DNA of 64,000 nucleotides from Hevea brasiliensis (Eukaryota; Streptophyta; Magnoliopsida; Malpighiales; Euphorbiaceae): positions 44,310,735-44,374,734 of the forward strand of contig NC_079503.1 in assembly GCF_030052815.1 (NCBI RefSeq). Direction: 5' to 3'. Below the pieces are notes generated by a model. It made no database searches, had not been told where the DNA came from, and worked only from the letters and a program-made list of their open reading frames with translations. Positions within the stretch are counted from its first letter, which is position 1, and every line of letters starts with the position of its first letter. The translations under genes and the position numbers were made by a program. This document shows, piece after piece, positions 34,892-46,354 of this stretch.

Positions 34892-37800
34892 TGTAACACC
34901 CCTATGTTCGGTAGTGCGTTCTACTATTCTGGTGATCAGTGTCGGTCCGGACAGCTAGGATGCCTAGAACTACACTTAGATATGGGTGAGGAGACATAAA
35001 ATAATGAAATACAATAAAAGAAAATATGAGAAAAGCAAAGAAAAAATAATAGCAATGAAATGTAACCAAGTTAAATGAGCCGAGAACCCTAGTGATGGGT
35101 GACCGTACCGGGAAGTTACAGCGTGGGCCGTTGACTAGCCCTGGACCACGGGGAACCTTGGAAAATATTTTTAAGACATAATTAAAGACCTATTGAAGTA
35201 TAAATATTATTAGAAGTATCAAAGAAAAATTAATTAATTAGTACAAAGAAAAACGGGAAATTGAGAAAATGACAAAACTTGGTGTTATCGAAAAATCGGG
35301 AATGCAACATGAACAGGGGCATTGTGGTTATTTGACACCCCGAGTTATCTTTTAACCTAAATTTCCATTAAAAATAAATGATATTACACTTGGAAAATGT
35401 CATGAAAAATTAAAATAGTGGTACAAAATCTAAATAGCATAAGATAGGAGGAAAATGTGCAAATTATGGAAGTTTAACATAAAAAATATTTTTGATCCTA
35501 TTATTACTCCACTAACTCCACTAAAGTGGACCATTAAACATATTGTGGACAGCAGATCACTCATCTTCTCCAACCTCACTCACCTTGCCAAATTGGAAAA
35601 AAACTCTCAAAACCTCCATGGATGGCCAACCATGACCAAAGCTTCCTAACCTCAATGCAAGCATGAAGTAAGCCCCTTTTCCACTTGATTTCTTCACTAA
35701 AGTTTGTCTATACAACTTGGGCAGTAGATAGGCAGCAAGAAAGTTAAGTTTTGGTGAGGTTTTGAAGAACTTCAAAAGTGATAAGTGAGTGTTTTCAAAT
35801 CTTACTTCATTACACTTTGAATGGTTGTTGTGGTAGTTGTTTTGTGGAGGAATTTTTGATGTTTGATAAATTAATGGAGGGGTACATTTCGGCAGCCATG
35901 AGGACTCACCATGAACAACTTTTTCTTGTATGTAAATAGTTGTTTGGATGATGATTTAAATGTTTAATTGTATTTAAGTTGAATTCTATGTGTAAGGTTT
36001 GAATTGTAAGCTTAAAAAGTGAAAGTGGAAATTGATGGGTATGTATAAACTTGTGGCAACCTTATGAAGAAGATCAAAATGTGTTGTTTCATGGTTTGGT
36101 TTATGGAATTATATTATTGAATTATGTTGTTATGGATGGCAGCATGTATGTGTGTATTAAGGTTTGAATTTGGACATGTAAATGAGGTGCATTCATGTGT
36201 TTAATTGTTGTAATTGGACTTGGAAAATTCTGGGTTATAGTGTGCATATTGAGAATGGTTATAAGCTGCCAAAATGACAAAAAATGAGTTACTAAATGTG
36301 TTAATGTTATGGTACAAACCAGAATTGGTATGGAAGAGTGACTTGGTAAGCATAGGATGTGTAATTGGTAAAGGGTGAAAAATGTACAATAGGGCAGTGT
36401 ATGTTTTGGCTTAGAACCTTAAGTGTGTGGCTCCAATTGGTATGAGACCAATTAGAGGTGAAACTAGGCACAAAATGTGCCAACTTTCATGAAGTGGTTA
36501 TATTCTGTCCAAGTTGACCTATAATATAGAGAATGGAATGGTTTTGGTTAGTGCCAAATGCAAAATATGGTGGGGAAATGAAGATGTAATTAGTAAACTT
36601 GTGTTTGGTTTGTTATTTGAAAAGGGTGTAGCAGGGCAGTGTACGTTTTGGCTTAGAACCTTAAGTGTGTGGCTCCAATTGGTATGAGACCAATTGGAGG
36701 TGAAACTAGGCACAAAATGTGTCAACTTTCATGAAGGAAGCTTACCAAAATTCTGTCTAGAAGGTGACTTGAAAAATGACCAAATCCGGATTAGTGCTTT
36801 GAAAGCCTGAAAATTGACCATTTGGGCAGTAGTTAGTGTTTTTATCATAACTTACTCAAAGCAAGTCCAATAGACCTGAAATTTTTACCATGAATAGTTG
36901 AGACATATATCTACAACTCTTATGAAGACACCAACACCCAGAAATGACCATAACAAAGCCAAATAGCTTGCACAATTTCAGGTCCAAAAACTGGCCGAAC
37001 CAAAAGTGACCTAAGAATGACCTAAAGTTACCATTTTGATGCATTCTATCCAGCATTGGTAAATTGACCATATCATGGTCTACACAACTCAGAATGACCT
37101 AAAATTTTGCCCCGCGTGTAATAAGACACAGACCTACAAGTTTGTAGTTTGGACCGAAACTCGAAAACCAAGGAAACTAGGTCATCCGGCTAGGTCAAAT
37201 TAGTATACCGAAATCTGGCAAATTGCAATAAAATGCAACATACTTGGAAATGAATTTGGTAACATGTACCAATACTAAAAGGCTACAAATGTGACATATT
37301 AGTAACATTAAAACCTAATTCACCTAAAGTGCATCGAGGGTCAACATCTTAGGTTAACTAAGGAAATAATAGAATTCAATAAGTTAATTATTAAGCTTTA
37401 TTCTTAGAGACAGTTTAAATGAGTACTGAAACACTTCAAATTGCGTTTCAGTTAGCAAAGACTCAGGGAAGGGGAAAGAAACACTGAGTCAGGGCCAAGA
37501 GACAGTTATCAGAGGTTTGTGCACAACAGTTATTTCTTTTGAATTTTCAATTGAAATAAATTATGACTATTTGTATATTATTGTTTTAAATTGTGAAAAA
37601 TTGTTTGAATGATATTTGATGGATACTTATTGATTGAAAAGCATTGTAAATGGTTTGAAACTATAGTTATCATGTATATTGATTGAATTTCTCGCTAGCT
37701 TGTCTAGTGGGATGAATTGAATTCCCTCTCTGGCTAAAGTGTTGAGTTGTGTGCCTGTTGAAGACGAATAGAATGAGTACTCATATTATTGCTAGCTAGC

Positions 37801-38724
37801 TATGTTATTCCTCACTAACCATCAGCTTTTGGGATGAATTGAATTCCTCACTAGCCATCGGCTTTTGGGATGAATTGAACTTTGGCAACATGATTAAGCT
37901 GTGTGTATGATTTATTGATATTTATTGTGATATTGTGAAATGGAGTTTAAATTCTTATTGACATTCACTGTCTTTGAATTTAACTATGGTTTTAAGTATC
38001 TATTATTTATATGACTTATGATTTGTGATTTAAAGTTGTATTTTGTTAATGTTGTGTGCCACTGAGACATTGGCTCAGCGATAGCTTTTCATTGTTGTCA
38101 CAGGTAGACAGACTGACAGGGCAGCAGACTAGGCTGCTAGTGCTTCAGTGAGAGTTCATCGGGTATATTGAGTATACCATATTTTGCATTTTGTATTGTA
38201 ATGTATGTTCACTATATGTATATATTGTTCTTGATTTTGAGCAGTTGTAAATTAAAATTGTACATTAAATTTGTAAACTAAATTTGTAAATTATTTTGGT
38301 TTGTAAATATTATGATATATTTCTTTTATCTCAGCTTTTGAAAATACTGAAAAATTATTGTGGATTTGAGTTGACAATTGTTGAGAAACTTATTGTGTTG
38401 ATTGAATATTGGAGTGTGGGGGTTGAACCAAATATTTGAAGTGTTTTTTTACAGTTTTTTGAAGAATTATTTTATTCAAAATACAGAGTGCACTCTGCCA
38501 AAATTTTTGTAGAAATTGTTAATTATTCAAATATGTTAGCTGTTCCACTTCAATTCAAAAAAATTTTTAACACCTGTAAATAGTGCTCACCACTGTAAAA
38601 AGAAGTAAGAAAAGTTTTAAAATCCCTTGTCGTATATTTAATGGGTTATTAAGAGACGAAGTTGGTAATTCATTAGGTATACTACGGGATCATGTTATGC
38701 CTTATGGAGGGGTAGGGTGTGACA
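34892..38724 (+). mobile_element. E7: solo LTR in the LINE (TSD GATCT)
   Basis: A 3,833-base LTR beginning TGTAACACCCCTATG and ending GGGTGTGACA. Perfect GATCT duplications lie at 34887-34891 and 38725-38729. It is the same family as E4 in opposite orientation. The LTR hairpin CTGAG/CTCAG is at 38062-38078 and is followed by CGATAG. A second small hairpin (GCAGC/GCTGC) lies at 38121-38137. Tandem units containing TTTTGGGATGAATTGAA lie at about 37820-37880. No primer site or gag follows, so the internal region was lost by LTR recombination. Confidence 0.92.
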
Positions 38725-38729
38725 GATCT

Positions 38730-40330
38730 TGACATTTCTTTTCTCTCCTCCTTGCTAACTATAAATATCTTTCTCCTCTTCTTTAGTTCCAAGCTTCTCA
38801 TATAACTTTTTAAAAGCCTGCACTCTTACTTGACTAACTGTCTTTTTTGCCTCTTTCATTGCTATCTTGCACTATTTATAAGCCTCGTTATTATCACACT
38901 TAGGTAATTTTTTATACAATTTCCTCTTTCTCTTCACTGCCTTTAGTACTTTATCATTCCATTGCCATCTCTCTTTTGAGGGTGGTCCATGTCCTCTAGA
39001 CTCTCTAAGTACTTTTCTAGCTACTTCTCCAATCTTTAATGCTATCTGTATCCACATACCATTGGCCTCCACATCCAGCTTTCATGCTTCGGACTCAAGA
39101 AGCTCATTTTTGAACTTCACTTGCTTTACTCCTTTGAACTCTCACCACTTTGCTCTAGCTACAATGTTTCTTCTAGCCTTACTTGAATTGTTCCTAAACT
39201 TGACATCCAAGACCACTAATTGATGTTGACTTGTTAAAGCCTTTCCCGGAATAACCTTGCAATCCTAACATAAAGGTCTATTTGTCTTCCTGGTTAAGAG
39301 GAAGTCAATTTGGCTTTTATGTTGTCCACTTTTAAAAGTCACTAAATGTGACTCTCTTTTTATAAAGTAGGTATTTGCTAGTATTAGGTCGTACGCCATG
39401 GCAAAATCCAGGATGTTTTTTCCCTCCTCATTTTGGCTACCAAAACCAAAACCTCCATGAACATTCTCATAACCTTGCATATCACTTCTTACATGTCCAT
39501 TCAAATCTCCACTGATGAGAACATTCTCTTCATTTGGTATGCTTTGTATTAGATTATCCATATATTCCCAAAACTTTTGTTTACTCTCACTATCTAGTCC
39601 TATTTGTGGGGCATAAGCACTAACTACATTTATTGTTTCTCCTTTTAGTACTAGCATTACTAGTATAATTTTATCTCATACTCTTTTCACAGCTATTATG
39701 GCATCTTTCAATGTCTTATCTATGATCATGTCTACTCTGTTCTTGTTCCTCTCCTTTTTGGTAAATCACAGATTGTGTCCTAAATTACACACTTCCTTGC
39801 TTTTCTCCCCTACCCATTTAGTCGCTTCAGTGCAAGCAATATTCATTCTCCTCCTTTCCAAGGCATCCACAAGCTCCATTAATTTTCCTATAAATAATCT
39901 AACATTCCAAGTACCACCCTGATTCTCCTCCTATCCCGTTCCTTCCTAATTGATCTCCTTTTATGATATCTTCTATTGTTCTCTATGCCTATCTTGTGTT
40001 CTATTTCATTATCTGTTCTACTATATGTTCTATGGACTAACTTCTTTGCCCATGCCCGTCCATGATTTGGGAACCTTTGCTCATTTAACACCACACCCGG
40101 GCGCCGGCATGGGGTATCGCTTTCGATGAACGCCCTACACCCTTACATATTTCTCACTACACCCGGACTCCGATGTAGCGCGTTGTAAGTAGACGACGCC
40201 CTAACGTTTATATCGTATGAATCCATATCATGAGGTGTAACGAAATTTTTATGCTGATTGTCACCTAGCGCAACCCTTCTCATTTATCCAGGTTTGGGAC
40301 TGGCTAAGCACAAACTACTTAAATGGAGTT
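38730..40330 (-). pseudogene. RTE-type LINE: endonuclease, linker and 5' end
   Basis: In minus orientation the 5' end lies near 40330, with a GC-rich leader (CCGGCGCCCGGG near 40095-40110). The apurinic-type endonuclease domain starts about 39925 with the GTWNVR motif and continues through VNVVSAYAPQ-like and SGDLNGHVR motifs (39530-39640) to SQIDFLL near 39290. A basic linker follows (38872-39072) that leads into the RT at 34891. Several stops and shifts are present. The domain nicks target DNA during target-primed reverse transcription. Total LINE coding length with the insertions removed is about 3.3 kb, normal for RTE. Confidence 0.8.
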
Positions 40331-40505
40331 ATTATAATTTAATTTATTATTAAAGATGTCCTTAAAACCATTGCTTCATCTATTTTAATTTTATTTAAAA
40401 AAAAAAGATAATGAAAATAAATTTCAACTAAAACAATAAAGGAAAACAAATAAAATAAATTACAAATTAAATATATTTATATGGATAGAGGATTTTTATC
40501 TCAAA

Positions 40506-41025
40506 TCAATAAAATTAATTTACATTATAAATGAAAACAGAACTTTTTTAAATAAAAATATCAATTTTGTATTTATATAAAAATATAATTTTATTAAGTT
40601 TTCATATGTTTCGCGAAAAATATTTTCCTAAAAATTATTTTTCGTATTTTTTAGTGTTTAGAAAACTCAAAAAAATTAGTTAACAGAAAATATTTTATTG
40701 ATCAAAAGAGAAAATTAAATCTTTTTTTAAGAAAAATGACTTCTTTTTTTAAAAGAGAAAGTTATTTTCTATTTTTTAGGTTTTGATAATTTTATTAAAA
40801 TATAAAAATTACTTATATATATATATATGTGTGTGTGTGTGAAATAGACATATACTATTAATTTAACATTTCGACTAAATAACGGAAAAAATTTTATATT
40901 TTCTATATACATATTATTTTTCATGAAACAAACTAAGCTTAAAACAATGATAATAATTCTATGTTTAATGTGATTCTTAATTATTTTGTTTTTGTTCAAT
41001 TGAGCTCCCAAAAATTTTTTTTTTC
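40506..41025 (+). repeat. Dispersed AT-rich repeat, copy B (MITE-like core)
   Basis: Direct copy of 3768-4265. The 3' end of its core (TTTTTCATGAAACAAACT, about 40917-40934) is the reverse complement of the core start GTTTGTTTCA..GAAAAA, clearer than in copy A. It carries its own TA/TG microsatellite at 40814-40841. The 175 bases before it, back to the LINE end, are AT-rich with nothing recognised. Confidence 0.6.
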
Positions 41026-41292
41026 GACTTTTGTTTAATTAAAATTAGTTAATTCAAATTATTTCAATCTTCCAACAACTGATTATGACTCTTATTTTTT
41101 ATTTATTCATATTTTTTTATTTTATAAAAATAAATTTATATATAAAAAAATATTTTTTATTATTTAATATGACATTAAAAATTAATTAAAAATATTTTCT
41201 AACATTTAACTCTCCAAAAAATAATTTATATTAGTAATACATTGTACACATTCATCAATTATCTAATATATCAAGCTAAAAATCCACCAGAA

Positions 41293-41293
<1 letters not shown>

Positions 41294-41329
<36 letters not shown>
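41294..41329 (+). repeat. (TAA)n microsatellite
   Basis: About twelve TAA units in a row. Confidence 0.95.
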
Positions 41330-41331
<2 letters not shown>

Positions 41332-43011
41332 CAAAAAAAAAAGTGCAAATCTGCAAATCAAAACATCCATCATGATAACAAATGGAAATAAATGTTTAAT
41401 TTATTGCATCCTAATTTATTGCATCCTCATCTTTATTTTCAAGTGATAGATTCCCGCGTACGGTTGAAAAAAGGTGGATCAGAGAAATGGTTATAGGCAC
41501 TGAAACAATAACAAAACAATGCAGACAAATCAACAAACGTATGGTGTTCACAAGGGCCGCTATCAGTCCAGCTCATCTCCAGTTGAAAAGAAACGTAGAA
41601 AAACAATAAAAGTCCATCACATTAAAAGCAAAACACAAAGCCATAAGCGCATATACAAATATTAAATCAAATAAAATAACAATAAATTAGGGAAGTCTCA
41701 AAGAAAAGCACAAAATCCAATTGATTTAGCTCTTCTAATTGATAAAAGAACAGAAAAACTAAAGAGGGAAGTGTATCATGTTTCACAGAAAATAACTTAC
41801 TGGATATGGTTGCTGGGGATTGACCTTTGACAGTGTTGCAATCAATAAGTCTACTCTCTTCTGTTGCCCTTGGAGTTGATGGAGAATGGATCTGTCAAAA
41901 CAGTGGCCTAGGAAAAATGACTTAAAATTAAATGTTTTCCAAACGGAGCCATAGAAACTGAAACTTAATCCTTACTACGATTTCAACTCCAAATAATTAA
42001 CATTCGATAGGATTAAAAAAAAATTAAATCATTTTAGGATTAGAATCAGTAGCGAAACCAGAAACTATAGTGAATATAGTCGATGCAGAATCAATCTTTA
42101 CATAGGATTGCTTTTTGCACATTTTGTTTCCCATTAATTTATTTGATTCTACAAGGATTTTATTTACTTGAAAAAATACATATTTCATAATTAAATTTAA
42201 TTCTTATAAAAAAATTTAATGTAATAGAATGATGATTATATGTATAATCAATTATAATTAAAGTAATATAATATAAAAACAAATATAATCATTATTACTT
42301 ATTTTGATTTTTCTTTTTTACTTATTATCACCACCACCACCACCACCACCATCGTCTTACTACTATTATTGCTATTACCACCACCATCATTTGGCCACCG
42401 CTATCACTACTTAGTCACTATCATCTCTGCCACTACTTGACCACTACTACTAGCACTATCTCATCTTGCTACCAACTAACTGCTGTTTTGCCACCATCAC
42501 TTTGTCATTACTACTACTTGACTATCAATAATTGCTACAATTATTACTTATTTTTAACATTATAAATAAATTAAAAATTAAAATAAAAATTATCATTACA
42601 TTACACTACTTATATTTTTATTTTACAATCAAATATAAAAATTGTAATTATAATTATATTATATTACATTACAATTTTGATTCCATTACATTAGATTGTT
42701 CAACAAAACATATAGTTTTTAAATTCATTCAGAGTTACCAAGACACGCATACAATCCTACTTGCTATAGGAAAAAAGCTTTCCAAGAAAAAGGTGGATAA
42801 ATGTCTAGTTTATCATGGACTTGAAAATCGGATAAGATATATCGATCGGATTGATTTAATCAGAAATCAAAATTTGAAATGATTCAACTCACTCATAAAT
42901 TTTTATTTTTGTAAATTCACCTTGGATTGAAATGAATCAGCCAGATAATCAACAAACAATCGAGTGAAAATTAATCAATCGAGTTACTCATCAAATCAAT
43001 CAGCCTGATTA

Positions 43012-43049
<38 letters not shown>

Positions 43050-44240
43050 CCACAAGAATAAGCTGGTACTTAATCAAAACTTGATTACTCACAAACAATG
43101 CATATGTTGCAGGCTAGACTCATCAAGTCACTTTGGCCACATCTTAAATTTGACATTTTACTTTCCCATTATACATATATACACATATATTTTATTGCAT
43201 TAGATATTAATATAATATAATTAATAATTATTAACTTAACATAATTGACAAAAATAAAGGTTTCTCTATTTTACCAACTATTGATTTAAATAGTTAATGA
43301 TACTAATAATTTATATTATTAATATGTTAACACGAATTTTTTAAATTTTAGTTTTTCTTTTTTATTTTTTTATAAATTTTAATATATTAAAATTAATTTT
43401 TTATTGATATGAACAATTTTTTACTATAAAAATTTTATTCTAAATATTTTTTATTATAAAATATTATTATTTCAAATTTCAATTGAAAATTTTAAATTAT
43501 TTTAAAAAAAATATTTACACATTAATATTTAAGTAAATTTATTTTAATTACTGTTTAAAATATATCAAACTACTAATTATAACAATTAATACATTATTAT
43601 TATTATTGAAAATATTATTAATTTTACAATATATTAAATATTATATTAACCTTTTGTTTTCTCAAGTTTACTTGTTGGTTTAAAAATCTTGATATCTATC
43701 CACGATTAATCACCGTTGCCGTTTGTTGGTGCAGGCGTGGTGTTGGACTTGGATTTGGTTTTTAGTTTAAGAGATGGGCTCTTGTTCTGGAGTACTCATA
43801 GTCTTGGGCTATTTCCATTTTTTGAGTTTGAGGCATTTGCAGTCCAACTTCTAATATTTATAAAATACTCTTTCTTTAATAAAGGGAAAAAAAATCAAAT
43901 AAATATTTTTATAAAAAAATAGCACATTATTAATTAAAATTTTGGAATGGGAATCAATAAATTTTAATATTAATAAAAAAATTTTAATTCATTAACATTA
44001 AAATCGTTTTTATAAATATGATTTAAAGTTTAAATTTTAATTAAAATCAAATGAAAAAAATTATGGAATGAGATCAAGTGTAACACAAATTAGAATGAAG
44101 TAATTCATTGCTTTGAATTACGGATGGCCATGAGCGTTAAGTGTCAAAGGGTAGGGGAATTGATTAGGTGAACTCTGCCGACATACCAACTCATCGAGAT
44201 GACTTGGTGTTCGCGATAAATAAAAATACAATACATGTCA
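41330..44240. other. AT-rich, low-copy-looking DNA between the two nests
   Basis: No retroelement protein similarity is seen here. The segment holds a possible exon at 41801-41891. It also has a degenerate CAC/CTA trinucleotide stretch (42328-42530, a pure (CAC)n at its start) and a 34-base A run (43014-43047). Open frames at 42532-42882 and 43716-43922 are AT-rich, lack recognisable motifs and have no supporting signals. This is the only sizeable stretch of the window that may be ancestral host sequence. Confidence 0.5.
41801..41891 (-). other. Possible small host exon (minus strand)
   Basis: On the minus strand a 91-base segment is bounded by a pyrimidine-rich stretch ending TTTTGACAG on one side and a consensus donor GTAAGT on the other (41795-41800). 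One frame is open throughout and encodes a hydrophilic, Gln-rich helix-like peptide (HQLQGQQKRVDLLIATLS). A second frame is also open. Base composition is clearly less AT-rich than the surroundings. No partner exon could be fixed, although an acceptor-like TGTTATTGTTTCAG lies at about 41500 on the same strand. The gene is not recognised. Confidence 0.35.
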
Positions 44241-45196
44241 TGTAACGCCCTCACTCTAGGTAGTTTCGTACATTCTAATATTTCGGCGATTAATGCCTAT
44301 TCGGATGGCTGGAATATTTAGAATCACCCTTAAATTAAAAGTAAGGAGTTATAATTTAATTTAATAAAAATCAAGCAAGGGTGCAGGAAAATAAAAAAAA
44401 TGGATTAGAAATCAGTTAAATTTGCATAAGTTCCAGTGATGAGTAACTCTCCTGGGAAGTGGCTAAAGATCAGTATTTTGTGTCTGTTTACTACTTCAAT
44501 TTATGTAGGACCTTGTAAAACTCTTAATTAAGGCTTAATTAAGGCATAATTATGAATTAATAAGTCAAGAAAATGAAAAGAAGCAAAAGTAATCACATAA
44601 GTGGCAAACTAAGAGGGTGTGCACTTGCTTCCTTTCATACCTAGGAAGTTGGCCACTAAGAGTTAGGGGACTCAAGTGAATTAATCAAATAGTTAAGGGG
44701 TAAATAAAAGGTTAGAGGACTATCTTGAATAGATTATAAAGTGTTGGGTAAATGTTAGAAATAAGAGAAAATACCCTACGAACCAATGGATCTTTAGGGA
44801 AGGAGGACCAATGGTTAAAAGCAAATATAAGCAACCTTATCCTTTCCTTCCCAATCTAGTTGGCCACTCATTTGCAACCTTCTCTTCTTCTCTTTTCATG
44901 TTTCTAACGACCATTTCTCTTCTTAAATTCAAACCCTAGATCAAACTATTTTTGAAAGACATAAGCAAGGAAGCAAGAAGAACTAGTGATGAAAGCTTGA
45001 AGAGCCCTAATTCTATAAAGGGTTTGGAGGAGAATTGGAAGAAAAGGGAGAGTAGTAGCTAGTTTTCCCTTAAGGTTAGTGCTATAACCTTTGTTTTTTA
45101 TCAAGTTTGAGTAAGGATATCACTAGGGATAAGGGAAAAATATAAGATAGTAAGAAAGACAGTTGGTAGGGGTGATGGAACCCTGGTTCTGCCAGT
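44241..45196 (+). repeat. LTR 5' fragment in inverted orientation
   Basis: Starts TGTAACGCCCTCACTC and is the first ~950 bases of the LTR family whose minus-strand copy is 59462-63240. Matching blocks include the TTAAATTAAAGTAAGGAG region near the start and, near 45070-45190, the reverse complement of 61805-61930. It runs directly into minus-strand RT of E6 at 45193-45196. It keeps about 190 bases (44690-44860) that are missing at the TRIM array in the 62-kb copy. Confidence 0.75.
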
Positions 45197-46349
45197 TGGT
45201 AATACTTGGATCTAAGATCAATCTTGAAAAAGATGCTTACTCCCTTTAGCTGATTAAACAAATCATCTATCCTAGGCAAGGGATATTTATTCTTCACAGT
45301 CACCTTATTTAGTTGTTTATAATCAATACATAATCTGAGGGTCTCGTCCTTCTTTTTCACAAATAACACTAGTGCTCTCCAGGGCAACACACTAGGGCGT
45401 ATAAACTCTTTATCAAGCAACTCCTGCAACTGTATTTTCAATTCCTTTAACTCAATGGGTGCTATCCTATAAGGAGCAATAGATATTGGTACAATACCAG
45501 GCATCACCTTAATGGTGAATTCCACTTCTCTCTCTAGTAACAAACCAGGCAATTCCTCGGGAAATACATCCAGAAAATCACACACTGTGGGTATGTCACC
45601 AATACTAGGCCCTGCCTTTCTAGTATCAACCACACTAGCTAAGTAAGCTTTCCAATCCTTTCTTATCAGCTTCCTTGCTGTAATGGCTGATATGACATTA
45701 GAGAGATAATATGTTCTCTCACCCACAACTGCTATCTCTTCGTTGTCAGAAGTTCTCAATGTGATTCTTTTTAGACAACAATCCATAATAACTTGGTATT
45801 TTAACAACCAGTCCATCCCCAAAATCACATCAAACTCATGAAAAGGTAATACTATCAAATCAGTTGGAAACTCATGTTCTTGAATTCTCAAAGGACAATC
45901 CCTATAGACGCTATTCACTATCACACTATGGCCTAAAGGGTTTGTGACTAGAATATCTTGTTCAATTGTACCTTCTTGTAAACCCCTCTCTTCTAGTATA
46001 GTGATAATGTGTAGAACCTGAATCTATCAATGCATGTACTAAGGAGTCAAAGAGAGTAAATATACCAACAATCACATCTAGTGCGTCTTGCTACTCACGG
46101 GCTCTAATGGCATAGGCACGTGCTGGTGTCCGAGTGTCAAGTCTCTCTACTGTCTCAGATGCAGCTTTATGAGTATCCCCAGCTACTTCAGATCTACCAG
46201 GTCTCCTACCCCTCTGTGTTATAGGAATGGACCTCTCTGTCGGTGGTGCAGTGGTAGTCCTCCTCCTAGGCAATCTCTTTGAAAGTGATCAATGGCACCA
46301 TATCTGTAACAGGCTCCAGTATGTCACCAACACTCGCCTTTATGCCTCT
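45193..46349 (-). pseudogene. E6 gag end, protease and truncated RT
   Basis: In minus orientation this starts inside the gag nucleocapsid (GACYRYGAIDHFQRDC, with one knuckle Cys changed to Tyr) immediately left of E5. It continues through a basic linker and a TAG at about 46096. A protease with a DSGST triad lies near 46030. The 45082-45924 open frame then has [11 protein letters not shown] and the RT start through [18 protein letters not shown] and [15 protein letters not shown] stops at 45196, before the catalytic FIDD box, and the frame runs on into inverted LTR sequence. The element is therefore dead. Confidence 0.85.
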
Positions 46350-46354
46350 TCCCA

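Noticed and set aside
34135..40330. Functional LINE ORF
   Set aside because: The frame is split by E1 and E7 and carries frameshifts and stops in both RT and endonuclease parts.
42532..42882. 116-codon open frame next to a CAC/CTA-rich stretch
   Set aside because: Ile/Lys/Tyr-rich translation of AT-rich DNA, with no motif and no splice or promoter support.
45082..45192. Extra C-terminal domain on E6 RT (37 residues after YYQL)
   Set aside because: This tail is translated LTR sequence read across the junction at 45193 and not a true domain.
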